A stretch of DNA of 64,000 bases, from positions 22,227-86,226 of the forward strand of contig CAZCQG010000003.1 of NCBI GenBank assembly GCA_964500775.1. The letters run 5' to 3'. The notes under the pieces were generated by a model. It had not been told where the DNA came from, made no database searches, and worked only from the letters and a program-made list of their open reading frames with translations. Of this stretch, positions 1-8,202 are shown in pieces. The DNA comes from CAZCQG01 sp964500775. Lineage in GTDB: Bacteria > Campylobacterota > Campylobacteria > Campylobacterales > CAZCQG01. The position numbers were made by a program, and so were the translations under genes. The first letter of the stretch is position 1. Every line of letters starts with the position of its first letter.

Positions 1-87
1 TTCAAGCTCGAAACTAAAAGTATGGGCAAACTCTTTAAGTCTAGCTATTTTGTTCTTGATGCCGTATTTGCTCTCGAAAATAGCCAC
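1..87 (-). CDS. Partial CDS of unknown function (N-terminal 29 codons only)
   Basis: An open frame on the minus strand starts with a GTG at 87 and runs without a stop to the window edge, so only the N-terminus is visible. It begins five bases after the TAA stop of the EAL-HDOD gene, which suggests the same transcript. The visible residues start VAIFESKYGIKNKI and are rich in Lys and Phe. I do not recognise the family. The tight spacing and the purine-rich GGTAACGGG before the GTG support a real start, but 29 codons are too few to be sure. Confidence 0.4.
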   Translation of the reverse strand, partial: MAIFESKYGIKNKIARLKEFAHTFSFELE

Positions 88-91
88 CCCG

Positions 92-1342
92 TTACCCTTT
101 TATGTTTTTTATATGATTAAACGTCCATTCAAAAGATTCTTTGAGCATATCGATATAGCTGTTCATATCGATATTGAGTTTGTCCAAAAGCTCGATAAGT
201 TGTTTGAAGTCGTTTTTTTCCGAAGCGATAGAGAGCTCGAGCATTACGCCGAGTACTCCGGAGCGGTTGATGAGGGCGTCTTTGATGTCGTTTTCAAAAT
301 TCGTGTCCATAATAACCGATTTGATGTCGGAGTTAAAAAGGGCATCTAAGGTGGATAAGATTCCTACTAAAAATGCTTTTTCATTAAGCCTCCTGTCTAC
401 TTTTTTCGTGAGAGATTGCATAAGCTTGGCTCGAATCATCCCGCTTTCTAAAAGCGAAAGGGAATATTTACTCATTTTAGAATCGGTGTACAAGAAGAGC
501 AAAAGCCAAGTTTTGAGTGTTTTTCTACCGAGATAGTTTATAGCTTGCCTAATAGAGCTAATCTCATTTGTTTTCGCGACGGAAGCTCTATTGACGTATT
601 GTAATAAATTGATAATGATGTCGGGATAGCTTCTCAATGTTTTTACTATAGATTCGGTATCTACGTCTCTATCGAGTTGATTATATATTTGAAACACCCC
701 TTTTGCGCCGGGGGTGAGAGAGTGAAACTTGCTAGTATCGGGTTTGTGAAAGAAGAAACCTTGAAAGTGGGAAGCTCCGCAGTTCTTTGCTTCTTCGTAT
801 TTCTCTAGAGATTCGATTTTCTCTCCGATAACGACAATTTCGTCTTTGAGCGATTTCACGTACTTTATAAATTCAAACGCCTCTTTAAAACCGACGACCG
901 AAAAATCGATTTTAATAAATTGCAGGTAGTCGATAAGTTCTTTAACCGATTTTTTTGATGCGTTGTCGCAATGAATATTATCGATCGCGATCCCAATCCC
1001 TTTGTCTTTGATTTTTTGGAGTATCTCTAGATTCTCCGCTTTTGCATCATAAGAAGCTCTAACCTCGAATATAAAATTATTAAAATCCATAACTTCCAGT
1101 ATATCTTCGGCGATACTAAGATCACCCCCGATATTTATGAAAACTTTATGATTTTCGAAAATATTTTTCGTATAGATATAGTTTGCGATGATGAAGACGA
1201 CATTCGCGGTGGCTTTTCTATCATTAGGTTTGTTTGCGAGAGGGTTTTCCCCGTCTCTGTAAAAGACTTCATAGTACTCTATTTTTCCGGATGTATCAAA
1301 AATCGGCTGTCTTCCGAAATATATGCAATCGCTTGTTTCCAT
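92..1342 (-). CDS. EAL-HDOD domain signalling protein (YuxH type)
   Basis: 416 residues with an N-terminal EAL-like domain (about 5-205) and a C-terminal HDOD domain (about 210-400), the YuxH-type architecture. In EAL enzymes this domain hydrolyses cyclic di-GMP. Here the EAL signature is EVFYR (E25) rather than EALLR. N70, E93, K144 and E174 are at the expected places, but the catalytic DD pair reads D121-N122. Loss of that second Asp suggests weak or no phosphodiesterase activity and a sensor or scaffold role, as for many YuxH-type proteins (inference). An AGGGA ribosome site lies just before the ATG. No transmembrane segment is seen, so it should be cytoplasmic. The HDOD half has no obvious HD catalytic pair. 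Confidence 0.85.
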   Translation of the reverse strand: METSDCIYFGRQPIFDTSGKIEYYEVFYRDGENPLANKPNDRKATANVVFIIANYIYTKNIFENHKVFINIGGDLSIAEDILEVMDFNNFIFEVRASYDAKAENLEILQKIKDKGIGIAIDNIHCDNASKKSVKELIDYLQFIKIDFSVVGFKEAFEFIKYVKSLKDEIVVIGEKIESLEKYEEAKNCGASHFQGFFFHKPDTSKFHSLTPGAKGVFQIYNQLDRDVDTESIVKTLRSYPDIIINLLQYVNRASVAKTNEISSIRQAINYLGRKTLKTWLLLFLYTDSKMSKYSLSLLESGMIRAKLMQSLTKKVDRRLNEKAFLVGILSTLDALFNSDIKSVIMDTNFENDIKDALINRSGVLGVMLELSIASEKNDFKQLIELLDKLNIDMNSYIDMLKESFEWTFNHIKNIKG

Positions 1343-1429
1343 TGGCTTCCCTAAGCTTGTTTAGAAGGTTACGGATATTGTAGTGGTTTAAATCTTAAAT
1401 GTAGAGTGTTGCGGTAGAAGAGAGGGGGC

Positions 1430-3997
1430 TTATAGTGCCCCTCTGTCCTTGAGTTTGTAATCTTTGATGAGATTAAAGTTGAGATATTTATATATCGTCT
1501 CCTCTTTACCCGCTATCTTACTAGGTACGATATTCATATACTCCTCTTTTGTAGGGATTCTGCCCAGCATAGCACATACCGCCGCAAGCTCCGCGCTTCC
1601 GAGGTAGACTTGCGTATTTTTCCCCATTCTATTGTCAAAGTTTCTTGTGGAGGTGGAAAATACGACCGAGCCTTCTTTTGTTTGCGCTTGATTTCCCATA
1701 CATAGCGAACAACCCGGCATTTCGATTCTCGCACCTGCACCGCCGAATATTGAGTAATACCCTTCATTTGTGAGTTGTCGCTCATCCATCTTTGTCGGAG
1801 GCGCTATCCATAGCGTGCTCGGAATCTGACCCGCTCCTTTGAGTACTTCACCGAGCGCTCTATAGTGACCGATGTTTGTCATACAGCTTCCTACGAATAC
1901 CTCGTCGATTTTGCTAGGTCGATTGCTTGCTAGGACTTCGCTAAGTGTTGCTACGTCATCAGGGTCATTCGGGCAAGCGAGGATCGGCTCTTTTATTTCG
2001 TTTAAGTCTATCTCTATGATCTCGGCATACTCGGCATCGCTATCAGGCTCTAGAAGTTCCGGATTTTGGAGCCACTTTTTCATCTTGTCGGCTCTTCTTT
2101 GGAGTGTTTTGGCATCTTCGTATCCGGCGGCAACCATCTCTTCGATAAGTTTGACGTTTGAGTTTATATATTCGATTACCGGCTCTTTATTGAGACGTAC
2201 GGTACAAGCCGCCGCACTTCTCTCGGCACTTGCGTCGCTTAGCTCAAACGCTTGTTCGACTTTGAGATTCGGTAGTCCTTCGATTTCTAAGATTCTTCCG
2301 TTGAATACGTTCTTTTTCCCTTTTTTCTCAACAGTCAACAACCCTTTTTTGATAGCATAGTAAGGAATTGCGTTTACCAAATCCCTTAGCGTGATTCCTT
2401 GCTGCATCTCCCCTTTGAAGCGTACAAGAACCGATTCCGGCATATCAAGCGGCATAGAACCAGTAACCGCGGCAAATGCTACAAGTCCGCTTCCTGCAGG
2501 AAAGGAGACACCGATCGGGAATCTCGTATGAGAATCTCCGCCCGTACCCACGGTATCAGGAAGCACCAATCTATTGAGCCATGAGTGGATGACGCCATCG
2601 CCCGGTTTCAAGCTCACGCCTCCTCGACTAGAGATGAAGTATGGGAGCGTGGCGTGGAGTTTTACGTCCGCAGGCTTGGGATACGCCGCCGTGTGGCAGA
2701 AAGACTGCATCACGAGATCGGCACTAAAGCCGAGTGCGGCGAGTTCTTTTATCTCATCTCTCGTCATTGCACCCGTGGTATCTTGACTCCCTACGGTGAG
2801 GGTCATCGGTTCGCAGTATGTGCCGGGTCGCACGCCTGCTACGCCGCACGCTTTTCCGACCATTTTTTGCGCCAACGTGTAGCCTTTGCCCGTGTCTTTT
2901 GGTTGTTCGGGTTTGGCAAATATCTCTTCTTTGCCCATTCCGAGTGCTTCTCTAGCTTTTGCAGTGAGACCTCTACCGATGATAAGGGGGATTCTTCCTC
3001 CCGCGCGTATTTCATCCACAATCGTATTGGGAGAGAGCTTGAAAGTGCTGACGCACGCGCCGTTTTTGTGGATTTCCCCTTTATAGGGATAGACTTCGAT
3101 CACATCGCCAGTCTCTAAGCTTGCGACATCAGCTTGAATAGGGAGTGCACCGCTATCTTCACAGGTATTGAAAAATATCGGAGCTATAACACCGCCTATG
3201 ACGATACCGCCCGTCTTTTTGTTCGGCACACCTTCTATATCATCACCCATATGCCAAATGACGCTATTGGCGGCAGACTTTCTAGAACTGCCGGTACCGA
3301 CGACATCACCTACATATACTAGCGGGTGCCCTTTTGTTTTGAGTTCTTCTATCTTCTTGATACCCTCAGGCATTTTTGCTACGAGCATTGATTGGGCATG
3401 GAGCGGAATGTCGCTTCTTGTGAAAGCTTGACCTGCGGGACTTAAGTCGTCCGTGTTTGTCTCGCCGGGTACCTTGAAAACCGTGAGTGTCATTTTTTCA
3501 GCCAAAGGAGCTTTTTTTGTAAACCACTCCGCATTTGCCCAAGATTCTAATACCTCTTTTGCATATGTGTTGTTTTTACTCAATTCCACTACTTCATTGA
3601 AGTAATCATATACAAGGAGAGTGTCTTTGAGCTGTTCTGCCGCCTCTTTTGCTACTGCCGCATCGCTATTTTTAAGGGCATCGATAAGGGGTTTGACATT
3701 GTAGCCGCCGAGCATCTTGCCGAGCATTTTGACGGCATCGAGTTTGCTCACTCCTTCGCTTTGCTTGGTGCCTGCAACGATGTCGTTCAAAAAACCTGCT
3801 TTGACGTATGCAGCGTCGTCTACGCCGGGACTCACTCTGTTTGCCAAAAGGTCTACTAAGACCTCTTTATGTTGTATCGGGCTTTGAACGAGAAGGGTGC
3901 ATAGCTCCTCTGTCTGTTTTGCATCTAACGGGAGCGGAGGGACGTTTTGCTCTTTTCGCTCTGCTACGTGTTTATTATAGTTTTCCAAAAAACTCAT
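1430..3997 (-). CDS. acnB: Aconitate hydratase B (bifunctional aconitase / 2-methylisocitrate dehydratase)
   Basis: 855 residues, the usual AcnB length. It interconverts citrate and isocitrate in the (oxidative or reductive) TCA cycle. The domain order is AcnB-specific: an N-terminal helical HEAT-like region (about 1-160), then the swivel domain with DLSPAGQAFTRSD (about 180-190), then the three Fe-S domains. The [4Fe-4S] ligands are visible as a Cys in GSCMTN (about 705) and the pair in GCSLCMGN (about 762 and 765). The gene has a strong AAGGAG site before its ATG. It appears monocistronic: an unrelated signalling gene lies downstream and dnaJ lies upstream beyond a 180-bp gap. All key motifs are intact. 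Confidence 0.97.
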   Translation of the reverse strand: MSFLENYNKHVAERKEQNVPPLPLDAKQTEELCTLLVQSPIQHKEVLVDLLANRVSPGVDDAAYVKAGFLNDIVAGTKQSEGVSKLDAVKMLGKMLGGYNVKPLIDALKNSDAAVAKEAAEQLKDTLLVYDYFNEVVELSKNNTYAKEVLESWANAEWFTKKAPLAEKMTLTVFKVPGETNTDDLSPAGQAFTRSDIPLHAQSMLVAKMPEGIKKIEELKTKGHPLVYVGDVVGTGSSRKSAANSVIWHMGDDIEGVPNKKTGGIVIGGVIAPIFFNTCEDSGALPIQADVASLETGDVIEVYPYKGEIHKNGACVSTFKLSPNTIVDEIRAGGRIPLIIGRGLTAKAREALGMGKEEIFAKPEQPKDTGKGYTLAQKMVGKACGVAGVRPGTYCEPMTLTVGSQDTTGAMTRDEIKELAALGFSADLVMQSFCHTAAYPKPADVKLHATLPYFISSRGGVSLKPGDGVIHSWLNRLVLPDTVGTGGDSHTRFPIGVSFPAGSGLVAFAAVTGSMPLDMPESVLVRFKGEMQQGITLRDLVNAIPYYAIKKGLLTVEKKGKKNVFNGRILEIEGLPNLKVEQAFELSDASAERSAAACTVRLNKEPVIEYINSNVKLIEEMVAAGYEDAKTLQRRADKMKKWLQNPELLEPDSDAEYAEIIEIDLNEIKEPILACPNDPDDVATLSEVLASNRPSKIDEVFVGSCMTNIGHYRALGEVLKGAGQIPSTLWIAPPTKMDERQLTNEGYYSIFGGAGARIEMPGCSLCMGNQAQTKEGSVVFSTSTRNFDNRMGKNTQVYLGSAELAAVCAMLGRIPTKEEYMNIVPSKIAGKEETIYKYLNFNLIKDYKLKDRGAL

Positions 3998-4028
3998 TTA
4001 CAATCTCCTTCAGTTGTTGATTGGAGAT

Positions 4029-4034
4029 ATTGTA
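4029..4034 (-). promoter_or_regulatory. Candidate -10 element for acnB
   Basis: On the minus strand the hexamer TACAAT lies about 30 bases before the acnB start in the 180-bp acnB-dnaJ gap. No clear -35 hexamer is present, which is usual for Campylobacterota sigma-70 promoters. The call rests on motif and position only. Confidence 0.3.
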
Positions 4035-4114
4035 ACAGATTAATGGCGAAGATTCTAATAAATGTTTCTTAGTGTAACAATAAAGCACGAGGATATGTAG
4101 AAAATAGTAACACC

Positions 4115-4139
4115 CAAGGAGCAACTCTGTTGCAACTTG
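4115..4139 (-). terminator. Probable terminator downstream of dnaJ
   Basis: An inverted repeat of CAAG plus GCAAC pairs with GTTGC plus CTTG, with a two-by-two internal mismatch and a three-base loop. On the minus strand it lies about 40 bases after the dnaJ stop and is followed by GGTGTTACTATTTTC, a loose T-rich stretch. It is the only structured element in the acnB-dnaJ gap. Confidence 0.5.
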
Positions 4140-4177
4140 AGTGTAGTCCTATGGGTTAAAGTGTAAAATCGTAACTT

Positions 4178-5332
4178 CTATCCCTTTTTTTCTTCTTCGC
4201 CTAGCGAGAACCACCCTTTGATTTTATCCACGACGCTTTCAAAGATTCCTTCGTGCGGTACGCCGTCATACCCGAAACTCTTGTGTAGCTCTTCGATAAG
4301 TTCTCTTTGTTTGTCGCTCAATTTTTCTGGGAAAAGTATTTTGATTTGGACTACGAGATTCCCTTTGAGTCCACTTCTGACATTCTTGATCCCTTCGCCG
4401 CGGAAGGTGAATTGTTGTTTGTCTTTGGCGGTTGTCGGGAGTTTTAGCTCCACTTCCCCTACGAGGGTAGGAATCTTAATCTTTGCGCCGAGACATATTT
4501 GGGTGAAAAATACGGGCATTTCCAAATAAATATCGTCTCCGTGGCGTATAAAATGATCATCTTCTTCTACTTCTACGATGAGATAGAGATCGCCTCTAGT
4601 TTGATTCTTGCCGATGTTTCCTTTATTGGCGACGCGGATTCTATTGCCCGTGTCGACCCCCTCCGGTATCGAGACCTCGATAGTTTCTTCGACACTCTCA
4701 AAGCCCTCACCCTTGCATTTACCGCAGCGATCCTTAGCGATTTGCCCCTCGCCTTTACATCTAGGGCAAGTTTGGGAAAATGTCATAAACCCTTGTCGCA
4801 TATACACTTGTCCTTGACCGCCGCAGTCAGGACATGAGGTGAGCTTGCCCTCTTTTGCACCCGTACCGCTACATTCGCTACACGCTTTCTTGTAGGTATA
4901 TTTGAGCTCCTTTTTACAGCCGAATACCGCTTCCTTGAAAGAGAGGCGTAATTCAATCGCATTATCAAGGTTATATTTCTCTCTATCTTTTTTCTTGCCT
5001 CTTCCTCTTCCCCCTCCAAACCCTGCTCCGAATACCGATTCAAATACCGAACCCAAATCCTCGAATATATCCTCAAACCCTCCGCTAAAGCCGTGATAAC
5101 CGCTATTTTCTAGACCCGCTTTGCCGTATCTGTCGTATAGCGCTTTTTTATCGGGGTCACTCAATACTTGATAGGCTTCGTTGACGGCTTTAAACTTTTC
5201 CTCTGCTTCTTTATCTCCCTGATTTCTATCGGGGTGGTATTTCATCGCTAGTTTTCTGTATGCCTTTTTTATCTCATCGGGAGTGGCATTTTTATTTGTT
5301 TCCAATAATTCGTAATAATCTTGCTCAACCAA
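4178..5332 (-). CDS. dnaJ: Chaperone DnaJ (Hsp40)
   Basis: 384 residues with the full type I DnaJ layout. The J domain (about 4-70) contains the HPD motif at 33-35, which stimulates the DnaK ATPase. A Gly/Phe-rich linker follows (about 75-115). Then come four zinc-binding CxxCxGxG repeats (CSECSGTG, CPDCGGQG, CPRCKGEG, CGKCKGEG, about 150-215) and the C-terminal substrate-binding domains. It acts with DnaK and GrpE in folding and stress recovery; neither partner is in this window. It is divergent from recR. I see no CIRCE element or complete HspR-type repeat upstream. Confidence 0.97.
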   Translation of the reverse strand: MVEQDYYELLETNKNATPDEIKKAYRKLAMKYHPDRNQGDKEAEEKFKAVNEAYQVLSDPDKKALYDRYGKAGLENSGYHGFSGGFEDIFEDLGSVFESVFGAGFGGGRGRGKKKDREKYNLDNAIELRLSFKEAVFGCKKELKYTYKKACSECSGTGAKEGKLTSCPDCGGQGQVYMRQGFMTFSQTCPRCKGEGQIAKDRCGKCKGEGFESVEETIEVSIPEGVDTGNRIRVANKGNIGKNQTRGDLYLIVEVEEDDHFIRHGDDIYLEMPVFFTQICLGAKIKIPTLVGEVELKLPTTAKDKQQFTFRGEGIKNVRSGLKGNLVVQIKILFPEKLSDKQRELIEELHKSFGYDGVPHEGIFESVVDKIKGWFSLGEEEKKG

Positions 5333-5440
5333 AGGTATCTCCTAAAATAGCTTCAAAGTGATTTGTTTGTTTAAAAAGTCGTGGATTCTAACACAATTAA
5401 ATTTATCGTCTACTAAAGGGAGATCGGGTACATTTACGGT

Positions 5441-6016
5441 ATGAAAAATAGAGGTTTGGCAAAATTTTATAAGCTCGTAGAATCGCTAGAGCAACTCCCT
5501 ACGATAGGGAAGAAATCTGCTCAAAAACTAGCCTACTTAATGGTGAGTAGCGAAAAGTTCAATGCTCTGAAGCTCGCACACGCTATCGAAGATGCGATCA
5601 CCTCCGTGCAAAAATGTCAAAAATGCGGTTCGCTCTGTGAAGATGAGTTTTGTGATTTTTGCGTCGATCCTTTGAGGAGTAACGGGAGACTTTGTATCGT
5701 AGAGAGCGCAAAAGATGTCTTTGTCATCGAAGAATCAAGCAGTTACGACGGAAGATTTTTTGTTTTAGAGAGTTTGGAAGGGTGCGATTTCGACCATCTG
5801 CGCGAGATGATAAAAAACGATAACATCCAAGAGATCATCTTCGCTCTCACACCCTCTCTGGCAAACGATACGATCATCTTTTATATGGAAGACAAACTCG
5901 GTGATTTGGGGCTTGCTTTCACTAAAATAGCCCAAGGTGTTCCCACGGGAGTAAACCTTGAAAATGTCGATTTCGCCTCGGTGCATAAAGCATTTGAGAA
6001 TCGTGTAAAAGTGTAA
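5441..6016 (+). CDS. recR: Recombination mediator RecR
   Basis: 191 residues, matching the RecR family. It works with RecO and RecF to load RecA on gapped DNA. Visible features are an N-terminal helix-hairpin-helix region (about 10-50), a four-cysteine zinc finger (C59, C62, C71, C74) and a Toprim domain starting near LCIVESAKD (about 84). In Campylobacter jejuni dnaJ and recR also lie close together (established knowledge). The 108-bp gap to dnaJ carries the divergent promoters. The ribosome site is weak. Confidence 0.95.
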   Translation: MKNRGLAKFYKLVESLEQLPTIGKKSAQKLAYLMVSSEKFNALKLAHAIEDAITSVQKCQKCGSLCEDEFCDFCVDPLRSNGRLCIVESAKDVFVIEESSSYDGRFFVLESLEGCDFDHLREMIKNDNIQEIIFALTPSLANDTIIFYMEDKLGDLGLAFTKIAQGVPTGVNLENVDFASVHKAFENRVKV

Positions 6017-6028
6017 TACAGATGGAAT

Positions 6029-6034
6029 TATAAT
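6029..6034 (+). promoter_or_regulatory. Candidate -10 element for the small cytochrome c gene
   Basis: A perfect TATAAT lies 70 bases before the cytochrome start, just after the recR stop. No convincing -35 hexamer is present. It would give the cytochrome gene its own promoter and a 5' untranslated region of about 60 bases. Confidence 0.45.
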
Positions 6035-6104
6035 AAAAAGCTTTAAAAAAATTAAGTCTTTTTGTAGTAAATTTCACGGTGTTAAATCATAAAGGAGAAC
6101 AGAT

Positions 6105-6413
6105 ATGAAAAAAGTAATGATCGCGACAATGGTAGCTGCCGCTACTGCTACGGTACTAAGCGCAAACGGTGCCGATATATTCAAAAAATGTGCAGCCTGC
6201 CACGGACCTACAGGTAAAACCGTGTATGCAGGTAAAGTTCCGGCACTTGCAGGTCAAGATGTTGCTGCCGTAACCGAAAAACTTAAAGGTTATGTAGCAG
6301 GTACTGCTAACCACTACGGTATGGGTCCCGTAATGCAAGCACAAGCTAAAATGAACCTCAAAAGCGACGCTGATATAGCTGCCGTTGCTGAATTCATCGC
6401 AGGCTTGAAATAA
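6105..6413 (+). CDS. Periplasmic class I cytochrome c (c553-like)
   Basis: 102 residues. A signal peptide (about 1-20, ending in a LSANG-like site) exports it to the periplasm. Haem c attaches at CAACH (C29, C32, H33), and Met73 or Met76 in YGMGPVM is the likely sixth ligand. Small monohaem cytochromes of this kind carry electrons between the bc1 complex or sulfur/hydrogen oxidation enzymes and terminal oxidases. A strong AAGGAG site precedes the ATG, and a T-tailed hairpin follows the stop, so it is probably a highly expressed single-gene unit. The exact redox partner cannot be told. Confidence 0.9.
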   Translation: MKKVMIATMVAAATATVLSANGADIFKKCAACHGPTGKTVYAGKVPALAGQDVAAVTEKLKGYVAGTANHYGMGPVMQAQAKMNLKSDADIAAVAEFIAGLK

Positions 6414-6423
6414 TCCCGCAAAA

Positions 6424-6456
6424 CCGACGGAAGCTTAAGCTTCTAGTCGGCTTTTT
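6424..6456 (+). terminator. Rho-independent terminator after the cytochrome c gene
   Basis: CCGAC pairs with GTCGG around the inner palindrome GAAGCTTAAGCTTC, and CTTTTTCT follows on the plus strand. This is the clearest intrinsic terminator in the window. Its right arm overlaps the last codons and stop of the convergent SulP gene. Confidence 0.8.
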
Positions 6457-8146
6457 CTACTAACTCTCTCCCTTTTGCTAGCGCTTTATCTATATGGTTG
6501 AACACCATCTCTTTTCCGATTTTTTTCATAAAACCGAATCTGTGTAGATCTTTTAATAACGGCGGATTGACTCCCGAGAGTATGAGCGTCGTATTTTTTG
6601 TTTTGCACTTGTTGTAAAACTCTTGCAGGGCGTACATTCCCGTCGCATCGATAAATGGAACCTTTCGCATTCTAAGGATGAAGACCTTTGGCGGCGAGGC
6701 GATAGAATCAAGGACAAATTTGAGTTTATCGGCGATGCCGAAAAAGAACGGACCGTCAATTTCATACACTTCGATTCCTTCGGGTATCTCTTTGTATTGG
6801 ATATTATCGGGATCAAAAGCAGGTTCGGTATCGTCATCGGATTCTAGATTCCGTAGTTTGTTGTCTCGTATCTCGCTTACCGACACTACTCGTTTGATAA
6901 ATAAAATAGCCGCAAGGATGATTCCCACTTGTACGGCTACCGTGAGGTCGATAATCACAGTCAATAAAAATGTCGTCAAAAGTACGGCAATATCGCTTTT
7001 TGGAGCTTTCAAAAGATTTTTAAAATTTTCCGCTTCGGACATATTCCACGCTACGACCATCAAAATCGCCGCTAGCGATGCCATAGGAATCATAATAATA
7101 AAATCGCTCAAAAAAAACATAAACGCGCCCAGAAAGATAGCGTGTATGATTCCCGAAAGCGGAGTTTTTCCACCGGATTTGATGTTTGTCGCCGTCCTCG
7201 CAATCGCACCCGTAGCAGGTATCCCGCCAAAGGCTACGGAAGCGATATTTGCGAAGCCTTGCCCTAAGAGCTCGCTATTTGAGTTGTGTTTTGAGCCTAT
7301 CATACCATCGGCTACGACTGCGCAGAGGAGTGACTCGATAGCTGCTAAAAGCGCTATGGTAGTGGCATCGGGTATGAGGAGTTTTATTTTTTCAAGACTT
7401 ATGTCAAAATAGAAGCTTGGTGGCGGGATAGTGTTTGGAATCTCACCGAAGCGACTCTCGATAGTCTCAATCGGGAGTTGGAGGATTTGCACCGCTAACG
7501 CTCCGAATATGACTGCTACGATGGGTCCGGGGATTCTCGGTGCAAATTTTTTCATAAGTATGATTATCGTGATACAAACTAGCCCGACAATTAATGTATA
7601 AAAATCGGTTTTATCGATATTTGATAGTATCAAAGCCCATTTTGAAATAAAATCTCCGGGGAGTTTTTCTAGTCCGAGACCCAAAATATCCACCACTTGC
7701 GAAGAGAAAATAATAAGTGCTATACCGGAGGTAAAACCCGTAATAACGGGATAGGGGATGTACTTGATGACCACCCCCATTTTAAAGAAACCCATAAAGA
7801 GCAGTATCACTCCCGCCATAACCGTAGCAAGTGCCAGCCCTTCGTATCCATGCCGCAAGACTATATCGTATATGACTACGACGAATGCTCCGGTCGGACC
7901 GCTGATTTGCACGCGACTACCCCCAAGAAGCGAGGCTACGACCCCTGCAATAATTGCCGTAATTATCCCTTTTTCAGGACCTACGCCGCTTGCGATCGCA
8001 AATGCCATAGCCAAAGGCAAAGCAACGATAGCTACGGTGATTCCTCCAAAGAAATCACCCATTAAACACTCTTTTTTATACCCTTGCTTCAAGGTGCAGT
8101 AGAGTGCAGGCTTAAACTCTTTTAAAGTCGAAAAAAACCGCTCCAT
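6443..8146 (-). CDS. SulP family anion transporter with STAS domain
   Basis: About 567 residues: an SLC26/SulP membrane domain of 10-14 helices (about 30-415) and a cytoplasmic STAS domain (about 440-555) with the FIDATGMYAL-type strand. Family members move sulfate, bicarbonate or other anions with H+ or Na+. In an autotroph, bicarbonate (BicA-like) or sulfate are both plausible; the sequence does not decide. The longest frame starts with a TTG at 8161, but GAGGA lies inside that extension, eight bases before the ATG at 8146, so I place the start there. The 3' end is shared with the convergent cytochrome terminator. Confidence 0.9.
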   Translation of the reverse strand: MERFFSTLKEFKPALYCTLKQGYKKECLMGDFFGGITVAIVALPLAMAFAIASGVGPEKGIITAIIAGVVASLLGGSRVQISGPTGAFVVVIYDIVLRHGYEGLALATVMAGVILLFMGFFKMGVVIKYIPYPVITGFTSGIALIIFSSQVVDILGLGLEKLPGDFISKWALILSNIDKTDFYTLIVGLVCITIIILMKKFAPRIPGPIVAVIFGALAVQILQLPIETIESRFGEIPNTIPPPSFYFDISLEKIKLLIPDATTIALLAAIESLLCAVVADGMIGSKHNSNSELLGQGFANIASVAFGGIPATGAIARTATNIKSGGKTPLSGIIHAIFLGAFMFFLSDFIIMIPMASLAAILMVVAWNMSEAENFKNLLKAPKSDIAVLLTTFLLTVIIDLTVAVQVGIILAAILFIKRVVSVSEIRDNKLRNLESDDDTEPAFDPDNIQYKEIPEGIEVYEIDGPFFFGIADKLKFVLDSIASPPKVFILRMRKVPFIDATGMYALQEFYNKCKTKNTTLILSGVNPPLLKDLHRFGFMKKIGKEMVFNHIDKALAKGRELVEKAD

Positions 8147-8202
8147 TTTTATTTTCCTCAAAAAATTGAAACGGAATTATACATCAGCTTTTTTCTTTTG
8201 CG

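Noticed and set aside
2585..3118. 177-codon open frame on the plus strand inside acnB
   Set aside because: It is antisense to a conserved region of acnB, has an unusual His/Arg/Cys-rich composition and no recognisable domain.
4130..4145. Half of an HspR HAIR operator (ACTCAAG) near dnaJ
   Set aside because: Only one half site is present, and it lies downstream of dnaJ within the terminator hairpin.
6678..7412. 244-codon open frame opposite the SulP gene
   Set aside because: It is a mirror of the hydrophobic SulP frame, with Ile/Ser/Ala-rich composition and no ribosome site.
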